From NCBI RefSeq assembly GCF_900142705.1, contig NZ_FRBV01000004.1, positions 1-64,000 on the forward strand: a stretch of DNA of 64,000 nt. Reading direction: 5' to 3'. The notes beneath the pieces are model-generated. The model was not told the origin of the DNA, ran no database searches, and saw only the letters and a program-made list of their open reading frames with translations. Both the position numbers and the translations under genes were made by a program. Of this stretch, positions 1 through 8,467 are shown piece by piece. How positions within the stretch are numbered: the first letter of the stretch is position 1; the number at the start of each line of letters is the position of its first letter. The DNA comes from Nitrosospira sp. Nsp11 (GTDB lineage: Bacteria > Pseudomonadota > Gammaproteobacteria > Burkholderiales > Nitrosomonadaceae).

Positions 1-9
1 ATTCGCCCG

Positions 10-36
10 CCAGGCAAGGGAAAATGCCTTGCCCGG
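10..36. repeat. GC-rich hairpin downstream of the recombinase gene
   Basis: Ten-base arms (10-19 and 27-36) pair with one mismatch around a 7-base loop. It lies just past the 3' end of the leftward recombinase gene, so it could stop that transcript, but there is no T-run on the minus strand, so a terminator role is only a guess. Confidence 0.35.
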
Positions 37-64
37 CAGGCCTACTGAGTCGGAAATTTCTACT

Positions 65-652
65 TTAGACCGGTACTGATTTCGGGGTCAGGTCAACGCC
101 GAATTGACCTGCGATCTGGGCGGGAGTCATGCCGGGTTGAGTCTGTAGCAAGCCCTGCATCTGGGCAATCTGGGGATGAGACAGCTTTCTCGGTCTCCCC
201 AGATGTGCACCGCGTTGACGTGCAGCTTCCATACCGGCCTTGGTGCGCTCCCGGATGAGATTTCGCTCCAGTTCAGAGAACGCATGACGTATCTGGTACA
301 TGCATTTTCCCATCGCGGTGGTGGTGTCAATATCCTCAGTCAGGCACCGGAACTCGATACCCCGATTTTCAAACTCCTCCAAGACGTTCAGCGCGTTTTT
401 GAGAGAGCGAAAGGCTCGATCCATTTTCCAGACAACAAAAACATCGCCTGCTTGCAAGCTGGATAAAGCCTGCTCGAAACCGGGCCGCCATTTAGCAGTG
501 GCCGACACGCCCTGATCCTTGAAAATGGCGCTGCACCCGGCAAGCTTCAAGGCATTGATCTGAAGGTCGAGATGTTGGTCTTCTGTCGAGACGCGGGCAT
601 AACCAATCGTGCGACATGTGTCTTCCAGCATGCGATTGCGCTTCCTATCCAT
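65..652 (-). CDS. Small serine recombinase (resolvase/invertase family), C-terminus probably damaged
   Basis: Predicted site-specific DNA recombinase of the resolvase/invertase family. The N-terminal catalytic domain is intact: the YARVST motif around residue 18-23 carries the nucleophilic serine, and the conserved KMDR, ELERNLIRERT and GRP motifs follow in the usual order. Start chosen at 652 because AGGGAG lies 4 bases upstream. The C-terminal helix-turn-helix begins normally (PAQIAGQFGV) but the recognition helix is replaced by a short unrelated tail, LTPKSVPV. The break coincides with an 8-base inverted repeat (89-96/104-111) and a GGGGTCAGGTC-like sequence, so a rearrangement may have cut the gene. 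DNA binding may be altered. Two hix-like palindromes lie upstream and could be its sites. Family call is firm; activity is not. Confidence 0.88.
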   Translation of the reverse strand: MDRKRNRMLEDTCRTIGYARVSTEDQHLDLQINALKLAGCSAIFKDQGVSATAKWRPGFEQALSSLQAGDVFVVWKMDRAFRSLKNALNVLEEFENRGIEFRCLTEDIDTTTAMGKCMYQIRHAFSELERNLIRERTKAGMEAARQRGAHLGRPRKLSHPQIAQMQGLLQTQPGMTPAQIAGQFGVDLTPKSVPV

Positions 653-668
653 TCCACTCCCTTAGCGA

Positions 669-694
669 TAGACAAAAGGGGACCCTTTTGACCT
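669..694. repeat. hix-like 26-bp palindrome, site 1
   Basis: Two 12-base half-sites (TAGACAAAAGGG and, on the other strand, AGGTCAAAAGGG) flank a 2-base core, GA at 681-682. The 12-2-12 layout is that of serine-invertase crossover sites. It sits directly upstream of the recombinase start, so it could also be a simple operator. Confidence 0.5.
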
Positions 695-792
695 ATCTTC
701 ATAACTGTTCCCCGTCAATTTAAAATGGAAAAAACGCATTAAAAAAACACGCAATATCGACTGTTTTTCTTTCGTAAAGAGATATGTGAATT

Positions 793-818
793 GTGACAAA
801 ATGGTCCCTTTTTGTCAC
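793..818. repeat. hix-like 26-bp palindrome, site 2
   Basis: Half-sites GTGACAAAATGG and, on the other strand, GTGACAAAAAGG flank a 2-base core TC at 805-806. It shares the GACAAAA..GG pattern with the palindrome at 669-694. The core is the complement of the core there, so the two sites are in inverted orientation, 124 bp apart centre to centre. It overlaps the proposed TTG start of the next gene. Confidence 0.5.
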
Positions 819-1270
819 AGCACAAGGTACTGAAAAGAAAAAGTCTTTTCAGTTATTTGATGGTAGTTGTGGGTGCTTTGTTTGTGACTTTTGGCAGCAA
901 CACTGGATATGCAAAGGATGCCTTACTATCAGCCAAGAAAGACTATATCACCTGCTGGAAACAGCCTTGTGTGATGGTAGCCGGTAGCGAGTGGTCGGAG
1001 AAAAATCCGAACGGTGTTGGGATTGCGGTCGCCATGGGAACTCAGCCGGGCGTTACAGATGACCAAATCAAAACCGTTCTCACGCGGGATTTTGCCGCGC
1101 ATGGCATGAGGAACATCAAGTTTTTCTTTGAACAAAACGATGCTCCGGCCTTGGGTATTACTTTTCACGTTCGCGGAGGCACGAAGGGTATCTTTACGAT
1201 TGACGATGTGCGTGAACAGATACCAGCAATAGCCAAACGAGCGGCAAATACAAACCCGGTCTTCCAGTAA
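812..1270 (+). CDS. Secreted hypothetical protein
   Basis: Family not recognised. The protein begins with a typical signal peptide: basic KRK, then a hydrophobic stretch (YLMVVVGALFVTF) and a likely cleavage after GYA near residue 34. The mature part is about 117 residues, with two cysteines close together (CWKQPC) near its start that could form a disulfide, and no known catalytic motif. It is therefore probably periplasmic or exported. The start is uncertain: TTG at 812 keeps the basic n-region but has no clear ribosome-binding site and overlaps a palindrome. An internal ATG near 860 would remove the charged part. It is divergent from the recombinase gene and its promoter would lie in the palindrome-bounded segment. 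Confidence 0.55.
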   Translation: MSQHKVLKRKSLFSYLMVVVGALFVTFGSNTGYAKDALLSAKKDYITCWKQPCVMVAGSEWSEKNPNGVGIAVAMGTQPGVTDDQIKTVLTRDFAAHGMRNIKFFFEQNDAPALGITFHVRGGTKGIFTIDDVREQIPAIAKRAANTNPVFQ

Positions 1271-1272
1271 AC

Positions 1273-2082
1273 CTACGACAAAAATTTCAAGGCAGCCTCG
1301 GAAGAGCGTGCCTGTGAAAGTACTTCATCACGTCTATTGTCTGCGAGGTCACGCATAGATGCTTGCGTCTCGTTGCTTTGGGTCGTTCGATCAGCAAAGG
1401 TCATTTCTTCGAAATATCCGCGCTGTTTCATTTCATCGAGGAGTTGTTCCTTGCGTTGCGGGCCGGTGTTGTCATCATCCAGTTCCGCGACAACCGCTCG
1501 TGCGCTGTTTAGATGGAATTGTTTCTGCGCCCAGTCTGCATAGTCGCCATATTTCGCATCGTTTTTATATCTATCCTTGATCGTGCCATCAGAGTTGAGC
1601 ATTTCGTTAATGAGGTGCTGTTCCAGCCGCTTGCGGTACGCGTTAATATTTTCGCCGGATCGCTGCTGCGGAATATCGTCCGCTCCCAGAATATCGAGCG
1701 CCAGCTTTTCCCGCCATGCATCGCCGTCGCGCTTCTCGAACGATGCCACTAAAGCTTTAACATCACTTTCCATTTGCTTGATGGAGGCGCGAATTTGCTC
1801 AAGCAATTCGACGAACTGCGCTGTGCGGCGCTCCTTGGAATTACGTTCTTCGGCGTGTCTGGATTGACCTGTATTAGCTACCGAATTGCGCTCGATAACA
1901 CCGGCGACAGAACCGCTGATCTGGCCATGGTGAATATGGTTTTCTTTTTGGGTAAATTCCATACGGCGCAAACGATCAAAATTCTCGTCCGATAGACACG
2001 TATCGCAATGAAGGAAGGTAGTTGTTAGGCCGCCAGAAACCCGCAATTTTGCATCGGTCGCCTCAACCATTACCGGCTCCAT
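1273..2082 (-). CDS. Hypothetical protein with predicted coiled coil (mobile-island gene)
   Basis: Not recognised. The 269-residue protein is hydrophilic with no signal peptide or membrane segment. From about residue 85 it is rich in charged, heptad-like sequence (QFVELLEQIRASIKQMESDV) suggesting a coiled coil. A middle part around INAYRKRLEQHLINEML looks helical too. Two Cys residues (HCDTC) sit near residue 26-29. An alternative start 12 bases in (ATG after GGAG with 6-base spacing) is as good as or better than 2082. Its end meets the end of the secreted-protein gene tail to tail (2-base gap). A perfect palindrome and a hairpin lie just upstream. Its place in the island suggests a role in the element, but none can be named. 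Confidence 0.6.
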   Translation of the reverse strand: MEPVMVEATDAKLRVSGGLTTTFLHCDTCLSDENFDRLRRMEFTQKENHIHHGQISGSVAGVIERNSVANTGQSRHAEERNSKERRTAQFVELLEQIRASIKQMESDVKALVASFEKRDGDAWREKLALDILGADDIPQQRSGENINAYRKRLEQHLINEMLNSDGTIKDRYKNDAKYGDYADWAQKQFHLNSARAVVAELDDDNTGPQRKEQLLDEMKQRGYFEEMTFADRTTQSNETQASMRDLADNRRDEVLSQARSSEAALKFLS

Positions 2083-2108
2083 GGAGGAGCCATGCCGCCG
2101 AAAAAGCG

Positions 2109-2128
2109 CGGTATGCTATAGCATACCG
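2109..2128. promoter_or_regulatory. Perfect 20-bp palindrome upstream of the coiled-coil gene
   Basis: CGGTATGCTATAGCATACCG reads identically on both strands. It lies 27 bases upstream of the leftward gene at 1273-2082, where an operator for a dimeric repressor would be expected. The rest of the stretch up to 2370 holds no gene that I can support. Confidence 0.5.
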
Positions 2129-2130
2129 AT

Positions 2131-2159
2131 GGCTCAGAACAACTGCGTTATTCTGAGCC
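2131..2159. repeat. Inverted repeat (9-bp arms, 11-base loop)
   Basis: GGCTCAGAA (2131-2139) and TTCTGAGCC (2151-2159) pair perfectly. It is 2 bases from the 20-bp palindrome. The pair could be a control region, or part of a transfer origin; nothing else in the sequence decides between these. Confidence 0.45.
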
Positions 2160-2370
2160 ACTGCTGAAGAAATCCCGGACATACTACGCCCCAATGTCCC
2201 TGCCTCCCGGTTAATCGAGCTGTAAAAATTGCCCTTTTACGCTAACAGGAATGGGTTAAGAAGTGGTTAATGAGTGAAATAACATTTTCTCGTTTCTCGT
2301 GCGGGTGGTCTAGGAGCTGTCCGGTCAACATGGGCTCACCCCTAAGTGACGTACTACGGTATCACAGGGT

Positions 2371-5300
2371 CTATTGAGCTCTATTTATTAAATTAGTGGG
2401 ACGTAAAGGTTTGCGGAATATACCATCATATTCATGTTGTAGGATGGGGAGTTCATTAAGAATACAACTACCATCTTTTAGGGAAATCCATCCATTAAGG
2501 AACACTTCAAAGGTTTGGAAATAAAGATTATTTCCATGAAGCACGCATGCTTCAAGTTTTTCCCAGCCTTCTTTTGGTAAATTGCCTTCAAAACATCGAG
2601 GAATAAATTCAATGCTTCGGGGAACGAAAATTGAATCTTTTATTTTGTCTATTACATATTGATCAGCCTCTGTATCAAAAGGAATTTCATTTAAATCGGT
2701 AATAATCTGGTAGGGCTTATGCTGATTCAGAACATTCGAACAAAAAAACTGCAAATAATCTAATGTAGAGCTTTTACCTTCGAAAGATAATATATGGTGA
2801 TTAAGATCAAAAATAATATCTCTTTTTCCAGTAAGCAATATCGCCCTTGTAGTGTTGAAAACCGCTGAGACAATAAGGATATCTTTAGTCGATGGATCAT
2901 AAAGCTGTATATCCACTAAGTTACAATCTTTGTAAAAATTTAAGGCCAGACGGCGTGCATATTGACCCTTATAGCCTGTAAGATTTTTGGTTATTCCTAA
3001 AATTTCAAATGAGGCAATAAGTCGATCAAGACAGGCTGTTACTCTTTCCTCAGCGAGTTGTTCCCAATGCCCCGCAATAATCGGAGGATCAAATACTGGA
3101 ACCGCAGCTTGTGAGGGAAGTTTACTGTTTGACCAATAAAAATTTTTATAAGTTTTGTTGTTTTTCACGCCTAGAAAATTTTGTAAAAGTAAGTTGTTTT
3201 GAATTCTAGAAATGGCTTTAACGTCTCCAGCACTAACCGCTCGTTGATAAAGATCAATAGCTTTATCCCAATCCTGCTTAATTCCTATGCCTTGTTCATA
3301 GCGATCAGCTAGATTAATTAGAGCTGAGCTATCACCTTGATCAGCCGCCCGTTGATAAAGATTTATAGCCTTATCCCAGTCTTGCTCAATCCCATCACCC
3401 TGTTCATAGCGATTACCTAAATTAATTAGAGCTGAACTATCGCCTTGATCAGCAGCTTGTTGAAATAATATAATCGCCTTGACTGGATCTTTCGTAATCC
3501 CGTCACCTGTTTCATAGCAAGAAGCCAGTCTGATCATAGCTGTACTGTTCCCTCGCTTAACCGCTTGTTGATATAGCTCTATGGCCTTAGATCGATTTCG
3601 TACTACTCCATTGCCTTCTGCGTAGCAAAACCCGAGATGTGTCAAGGCGTCGCTGTTACCTTTCTCTGCCGCTTTGTGATACAACTGAAAAGCTCTTGTA
3701 GAGTTTCGCTCAACACCTATACCCTTAAGATATAAGAGACCGAGAAAAAACATAGCAGCGGTATCGGATGAGTCAGCAGCATGTTCTAATGCAACGATAA
3801 GGTTAGGAGGTATTGTTAAATAATTTCTAAATAACTTAACCCCAATCTCTACTGCGACCTTGGCCAGTGCTGGATAATAGGTTTCATGTGAGGAAGGGTG
3901 CGCAAGTAACTTTTCGACTAAATTTCCATTAGGATGCCTCTGGGAAAAATCGATAAAATCTTGTGTGATCCTTTGAAGGAAAATTGCCGTTTCGTTTGGA
4001 GAACAATGCCAGGCTAGATCCAACAATTCTTCGAACTTAAGGCCTTGGTAGAAGCAATACAATACAAACCACTCGCCTAATAAATCAGGTTCCAATGCGT
4101 GAATTTTCTCGGGACGATTATCATCATTAATGAGATATCCACTGGTAATCGCTATCGCTTCCTTTCTGAGGAGTGAGTCAATGTTGCCAAAATATTGTTC
4201 AATTTGAGTGTCCTGAAACTTTACTTCACGAACTATCGTTGCGAGTACAGCTAATTTCATGGCGGAATGAGAATCCCCCCACGTTGGTGATGCCTCGGCT
4301 TTAAAAGCCTGCTTCCAGCGTCTTTTGTCCCTTATCAGTTGATAGTTCAGCAGATCGAACTTTGTCCAGCTTTGAAAGCCTTCCTGCGTCTCCCCCAATT
4401 GTTGTGCCAGTAAATATGCATACAACGGACGACATTGACCGTCGATTCGCGCCAATGTTTTTTTTAACTCATCGTCAGAGAGAGTAAGGGCTTTCCCGGA
4501 TAACCGGGTCATCAATTGCTTGACGATAGTTACCAGATAATCAAGATCCAGCCCTTTTAGCTCCTCAACACCGTTATCGAAACGACAGGACCTAAAATTT
4601 TCCCCTTCAAGATCCTCTTCTTCGCAAAGCTTTAAAAACCACTCTGCTTTATCGCCGATAGTTGCTGGCTGTCCTCCCTCATCTTTAGTATGTTGATCTT
4701 GGGCTTTTATTACACTTCCCCGATCCCATCGCTGCCTTTCGATCAGAAGGATACGAACTTTATGTTTAAATTTATCTTGGTTATAAAACAGCGTTTGAAG
4801 AATAGGCTTGATTTTCTGCTCTCGTCCAACCACGTAATCGAATATAAATAAGTGATTAATGTTTGGCTGCCAGTCTTTCCAATGATCCTTGAAAGATTCA
4901 ATCTCGTATTCTGTAAGAGATCCGGCATGCCAACCAGAATTCGAAGCATCATAGAGCAGGTCAAATGCGAGACGGCTTTTGCCTTGTCCTGCATCCCCCG
5001 CTAGCTGAAACCATGCAACATTCAATTTACAGGTCAAAAACTGGTTTAAGCGTGCTTTCTGGTTATTGCGACCAAATACTTGCAGAAGAGAATTAGCGTA
5101 ATAATTAGCGTTATCTTCTTTTGCTTTTGGGAAGGCTAATTTCAGTTGGGCCGGTTGAGATGAAAAAAAAGATGCGGGCGTGTTTTGCGATGGATTACCG
5201 GTTATGTCCTCACGATCCTCCTCCTTTTCAAAATCTGCTTCATTTTCATCAATGTTGTCGCTGTCATATTTCTTTAGAATACTTTTGATGGTTTCATCAT

Positions 5301-5724
5301 GCCCTTTAAAGCCCTTAATGTCATATTTTCTTCTTTTACAACGAACGATATAACTCTCGATATATTCGTTCAGGGATATTTTGAGAAGTTGTGCAGATGT
5401 GCAAATGGCAATTTCTGCATTATCTAAAGTTGCCCCTTGGTAGGGCGTCTTGCTTAACGTACCAAAACTTGCTCCGTTTTCACTTAGCAAATTCTCGAAA
5501 TCTTCTTTATCGTCCTTTTGTAAATTGCTTACAAAATTCCAAAAATATCGACCGTCCCACGCCACATCCTTGGCAGCAGTGTTTGGAGGTATGGGTACTC
5601 CGTTTAAAGCATCAGCGGTTAGCTGATCAAGAATTGATTGTAATAGCTCAGAATAATCCTTACCGAGCGAGCTTTTATCGTACCGCGTCCCCTCGTAGGA
5701 ACGTTTCTTGTCATCAGATTTCAT
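2371..5724 (-). CDS. STAND-like P-loop NTPase with Sel1 repeats
   Basis: Large (1117 aa) multidomain protein. An unrecognised N-terminal domain (about 1-230) is followed by an ATPase with Walker A GDAGQGKS near residue 245 and a Walker-B-like strand LFIFDY near 295. About five Sel1/TPR-like repeats follow (about 645-840, pattern A..LG..Y..G.G...D..KA..LY..AA..G). A unique C-terminal domain of about 270 residues ends it. This order of effector-like N-terminus, NTPase and helical repeats resembles STAND/NACHT signalling ATPases, many of which act in phage defence; the role here is inference. The gene is visibly more AT-rich than its neighbours, which suggests transfer. I chose the ATG at 5724 because the upstream GTG at 5757 lies inside a palindrome; neither has a good ribosome-binding site. 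A small possible regulator lies upstream on the same strand. Confidence 0.7.
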   Translation of the reverse strand: MKSDDKKRSYEGTRYDKSSLGKDYSELLQSILDQLTADALNGVPIPPNTAAKDVAWDGRYFWNFVSNLQKDDKEDFENLLSENGASFGTLSKTPYQGATLDNAEIAICTSAQLLKISLNEYIESYIVRCKRRKYDIKGFKGHDETIKSILKKYDSDNIDENEADFEKEEDREDITGNPSQNTPASFFSSQPAQLKLAFPKAKEDNANYYANSLLQVFGRNNQKARLNQFLTCKLNVAWFQLAGDAGQGKSRLAFDLLYDASNSGWHAGSLTEYEIESFKDHWKDWQPNINHLFIFDYVVGREQKIKPILQTLFYNQDKFKHKVRILLIERQRWDRGSVIKAQDQHTKDEGGQPATIGDKAEWFLKLCEEEDLEGENFRSCRFDNGVEELKGLDLDYLVTIVKQLMTRLSGKALTLSDDELKKTLARIDGQCRPLYAYLLAQQLGETQEGFQSWTKFDLLNYQLIRDKRRWKQAFKAEASPTWGDSHSAMKLAVLATIVREVKFQDTQIEQYFGNIDSLLRKEAIAITSGYLINDDNRPEKIHALEPDLLGEWFVLYCFYQGLKFEELLDLAWHCSPNETAIFLQRITQDFIDFSQRHPNGNLVEKLLAHPSSHETYYPALAKVAVEIGVKLFRNYLTIPPNLIVALEHAADSSDTAAMFFLGLLYLKGIGVERNSTRAFQLYHKAAEKGNSDALTHLGFCYAEGNGVVRNRSKAIELYQQAVKRGNSTAMIRLASCYETGDGITKDPVKAIILFQQAADQGDSSALINLGNRYEQGDGIEQDWDKAINLYQRAADQGDSSALINLADRYEQGIGIKQDWDKAIDLYQRAVSAGDVKAISRIQNNLLLQNFLGVKNNKTYKNFYWSNSKLPSQAAVPVFDPPIIAGHWEQLAEERVTACLDRLIASFEILGITKNLTGYKGQYARRLALNFYKDCNLVDIQLYDPSTKDILIVSAVFNTTRAILLTGKRDIIFDLNHHILSFEGKSSTLDYLQFFCSNVLNQHKPYQIITDLNEIPFDTEADQYVIDKIKDSIFVPRSIEFIPRCFEGNLPKEGWEKLEACVLHGNNLYFQTFEVFLNGWISLKDGSCILNELPILQHEYDGIFRKPLRPTNLINRAQ

Positions 5725-5742
5725 ATATTTAGAAACTGAAGT

Positions 5743-5759
5743 ACGTGTGACGCACACGT
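5743..5759. promoter_or_regulatory. 17-bp palindrome, candidate operator
   Basis: ACGTGTG-ACG-CACACGT is symmetric and lies 18 bases upstream of the ATG chosen for the STAND-like gene. It could bind the product of the small gene just upstream. No binding data; inference from position. Confidence 0.4.
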
Positions 5760-5849
5760 TTTAAAAATTCTATTAAATCACATTGTAAATAGCTTCAACG
5801 CCATTGAACCAGAAAATTATAAAGCACTCGATTGAATCTTCAGAATTTT

Positions 5850-6107
5850 CTATAGCTCCGGCTTATCTTCTTCCTGTGCTTTCAAGCGATTTTGGTAATC
5901 TCTGTATGCTTGAATTTTGTAGTCAGCATGACCTTCACCAAAAGTTTTATTTAACTCTTCACGCACTATCCGAGCAAAAATCTGTGCCGGAGTTTCTCGA
6001 TGATTTACCCTGCAAATCGCCTTGAATGCGTGGCGACTTTCTCCGCTAATACCTTTGATCACCAAGTCATATTCGTTCTTGTCCGGCTTTCTTGGTTTTT
6101 TAAGCAT
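5850..6107 (-). CDS. Small basic protein, possible ribbon-helix-helix regulator
   Basis: Eighty-five residues, starting MLKKPRKPDKNEYDL. The start at 6107 is chosen because AAAGGA lies about 8 bases upstream; a longer form starting 22 residues earlier has no such support. A short beta-like segment (YDLVIKG) followed by two predicted helices (SGESRHAFKAICRVN and PAQIFARIVREELNKTF) fits an Arc/MetJ-type ribbon-helix-helix fold, but I do not recognise the family. It lies 92 bp from the GTG end of the STAND-like gene on the same strand, so the two may be co-transcribed, and a palindrome lies between them. A regulator is the best guess; an antitoxin-like or phage-type accessory protein is possible. 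Confidence 0.5.
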   Translation of the reverse strand: MLKKPRKPDKNEYDLVIKGISGESRHAFKAICRVNHRETPAQIFARIVREELNKTFGEGHADYKIQAYRDYQNRLKAQEEDKPEL

Positions 6108-6327
6108 CCGAACATTCCTTTCCTCTGGATACCAACTGCTATCCATACTCCGGCAGCATCCCATCGCTAGCACACAGTTTTCATAAAGTCAAGGAAACTT
6201 CTTTCTGTTGGGTTAGAGGGTTCTTTCATTCTAATCCTATGTTTCCCCAAACATAATCTCGTCCGTAGCCTTCGAGAAGCTTTACAAAAATATCGATTTA
6301 TTAATCCGTTTATTTGGAGAGTAGATC

Positions 6328-7578
6328 ATGAACAGTGATAGCAATAAAAAGGAAAGGGTCGAAACCGGTCACTTCCAGACCGAGCTGCACCGTCACTACA
6401 CGAAGTTAAACAAACCGCTACAGGCGATGTCGGGCGCTCTGTTGGCGCAGTGTAAAGAGGCCGACGATATCAAAGGCTGTATCAAGCCTGACCAAGGCGG
6501 CGACACTTCGCCCAATGCCCAGCTTGAAAGCGTCATTCTCAAGGCTGAGCAGACGCTCCCGCAGAAAGTGCTTACGCTCCGGCAAGCCGAACAGTCGGAG
6601 AGGTCTTTCTGCACCACTCACAAACTGATCGATAAATCCGTCCAGCCGAACGCGGTGATATCCATGCTCTGGATTTCCGTTTGCGTGTTTATCGATGCGG
6701 CAGTCAACAGCTCTTTTCTGTACAACGCTCATATGGTCAGCGGTCCGTTTGCAGCGCTACTCACAAGCTTTTTGATTTCATTGACCAACGTGACGCTATC
6801 GGTTTCCGCAGGATATTTCATTGGCCGTTTCCTTAGCTATGGCAGTAACAGTGCGGACCCGGAAGCACAGGAATTTCGGGCGGTTAGAAACAGAGCCAAA
6901 TGGCAATGCCGGGTTTTCATCGGCGTAATGGCTTTCTTCATCCTGACGGTGGGACTTGTCCGTTCCATGGGCTCGCTCGACCGCGTAGCGCATTCGCTGG
7001 CGCATTACGGCCAGCTATTGGCGACTCCCGAAAGTGTCTTCCTTGTGCTTCTAACTATCTGCATTACCGTTTTTTCTTATCACAAAGGGCGCACGGGCTT
7101 CACACATCCATATGGAGATTACAGTACCTACCAGCAAAGCGTTGCCGCTGCCCGTGACGATTTGTACCGGTTTTACGATGAGCTTGTCGAAGAAATAGAA
7201 GAGATTTGCGCTGACTCCGAGGATGACGCGGAAGTCCGGGTAACGGCCCAATCGAAAACCGCCAAGCAGTACCACAAGAAAGTCACCGAATGCCATCAGG
7301 CATACCGTGAACTGCAAGAAGCCATACGCGCTGCCGAGAATGAATTTTCGGCATCAGTGGCAAGGCTAATTAATTCCCAATCGGTGCTGGAAGGCAAAAA
7401 TCTCGCCATTCCGGGCGATCTGCTCGCTCCCTTTGCCTTTACCAATATCGCCGCCATCAAGCTGCCCGATTCCCACGAACCATCTCATCCCAGCGCGAGT
7501 AGGTCTTTGCTCGCCAAGGAAAAAGCAGCCGTGCTTAAACGATTAAGCGACCTATTCAAACGTGTCCTTCAATCCTGA
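6328..7578 (+). CDS. Membrane protein of the island's transfer-like module
   Basis: 416 residues, family not recognised. The first 105 residues are hydrophilic. Four hydrophobic segments follow near residues 109-130, 138-165, 195-213 and 237-255, so it is an integral inner-membrane protein. Residues about 275-345 are strongly charged and helical (EELCADSEDD-like acidic run, then a predicted coiled coil), presumably cytoplasmic. GGAGAG lies 7 bases before the ATG. Twenty bases separate it from the vWA-like gene, which is followed at once by the coupling-protein gene, so the three look like one operon. A scaffold or partner of the coupling ATPase is a reasonable inference. Confidence 0.65.
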   Translation: MNSDSNKKERVETGHFQTELHRHYTKLNKPLQAMSGALLAQCKEADDIKGCIKPDQGGDTSPNAQLESVILKAEQTLPQKVLTLRQAEQSERSFCTTHKLIDKSVQPNAVISMLWISVCVFIDAAVNSSFLYNAHMVSGPFAALLTSFLISLTNVTLSVSAGYFIGRFLSYGSNSADPEAQEFRAVRNRAKWQCRVFIGVMAFFILTVGLVRSMGSLDRVAHSLAHYGQLLATPESVFLVLLTICITVFSYHKGRTGFTHPYGDYSTYQQSVAAARDDLYRFYDELVEEIEEICADSEDDAEVRVTAQSKTAKQYHKKVTECHQAYRELQEAIRAAENEFSASVARLINSQSVLEGKNLAIPGDLLAPFAFTNIAAIKLPDSHEPSHPSASRSLLAKEKAAVLKRLSDLFKRVLQS

Positions 7579-7598
7579 CTCTTTTCAAGGAGACCCCC

Positions 7599-8462
7599 AT
7601 GAGACGAAGAAAGAACCGCGATTTACCCAAGATCGTCATGCTGAGCGTTGCGCTGGCTTCAGGTATCGGGGCTTTGGCTTACGCCGCATTGACCACCTTC
7701 GATCAACCGGTATCCGACCAGTACGGCTGTTTCGATGGATTCGAGCAACGCCATACCGTGGTGCTGTTCGATGCGAGCGAGCCAAGGCTCAACACGATGC
7801 AGACGCGCTCGGTGCGTCATTATCTCGATGAGCTTTACGCCAATCTCGGGTTTAACGAGCGCCTGAGTTTCATCACCACCGAGGGCGACCAGATCAGCTC
7901 CGCTCCCAAGGCACGGTTTCATGTCTGCGGTGCGCCGCGTAGTTCCGACGACCTTGAGAATATCGGTGCATCTGGTGTGTCCGCCGGTTATCTGAAGAAG
8001 CAAAAGAAAAAGCTGTTTGAGACGGTGTATATCCCCCAGATCGAGGCCATGCTCTCGCCCACGCCGGACGAGGCACGCAGGCAAGTCTCGCAATCGCCGA
8101 TGCTGGAGATGATCAAGCACGTTTCGGACATGAAGGATTTCGTGCCGGGCAGCCGCCTGATCGTGTTGAGCGACCTGTTGCAAAACTCGGATACCGCGCA
8201 GTTCTGCTACAGACAAAACCAGATGCCGCCTTTCCGCATCTTCCGGGAACGGGAAACCTATAAGAACCGGCTTACTCCGCGCTCGTTCGAAGGCATCGAG
8301 GTCGAGGTGTTGCTGTTGCAGCGCTACGGCTATGGGCGGGGTCCATTGCAGTACTGCCAGAGTGAGGAAGAACTGACCGGCTTCTGGCGGGATTATTTTA
8401 TCGGTAACGGGGCGGTGAACCCGGGCTTCACCCGCATTCGCGACGGTCATACCGCTGGATAA
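7599..8462 (+). CDS. Membrane-anchored protein with vWA-like fold
   Basis: 287 residues. A basic N-terminus (MRRRKNRDLPK) and a single hydrophobic segment (residues 12-32) suggest an N-terminal anchor with the rest outside the cytoplasm. The body has features of a von Willebrand factor A-like fold: strand VVLFDASEP near residue 54 (a partly kept metal-site D-x-S) and strand RLIVLSDLLQNS near 188. The third Ser of the usual DxSxS is replaced by Pro, so metal binding is doubtful. The start has a strong ribosome-binding site (AAGGAGA). It sits between the four-helix membrane protein and the coupling ATPase, five bases before the latter. Role in DNA transfer or a surface complex is inferred from context only. 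Confidence 0.6.
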   Translation: MRRRKNRDLPKIVMLSVALASGIGALAYAALTTFDQPVSDQYGCFDGFEQRHTVVLFDASEPRLNTMQTRSVRHYLDELYANLGFNERLSFITTEGDQISSAPKARFHVCGAPRSSDDLENIGASGVSAGYLKKQKKKLFETVYIPQIEAMLSPTPDEARRQVSQSPMLEMIKHVSDMKDFVPGSRLIVLSDLLQNSDTAQFCYRQNQMPPFRIFRERETYKNRLTPRSFEGIEVEVLLLQRYGYGRGPLQYCQSEEELTGFWRDYFIGNGAVNPGFTRIRDGHTAG

Positions 8463-8467
8463 GAGCG

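Noticed and set aside
7758-7790. Functional metal site in the vWA-like protein
   Set aside because: The DxSxS motif is incomplete (DASEP), so I claim only a fold-level resemblance.
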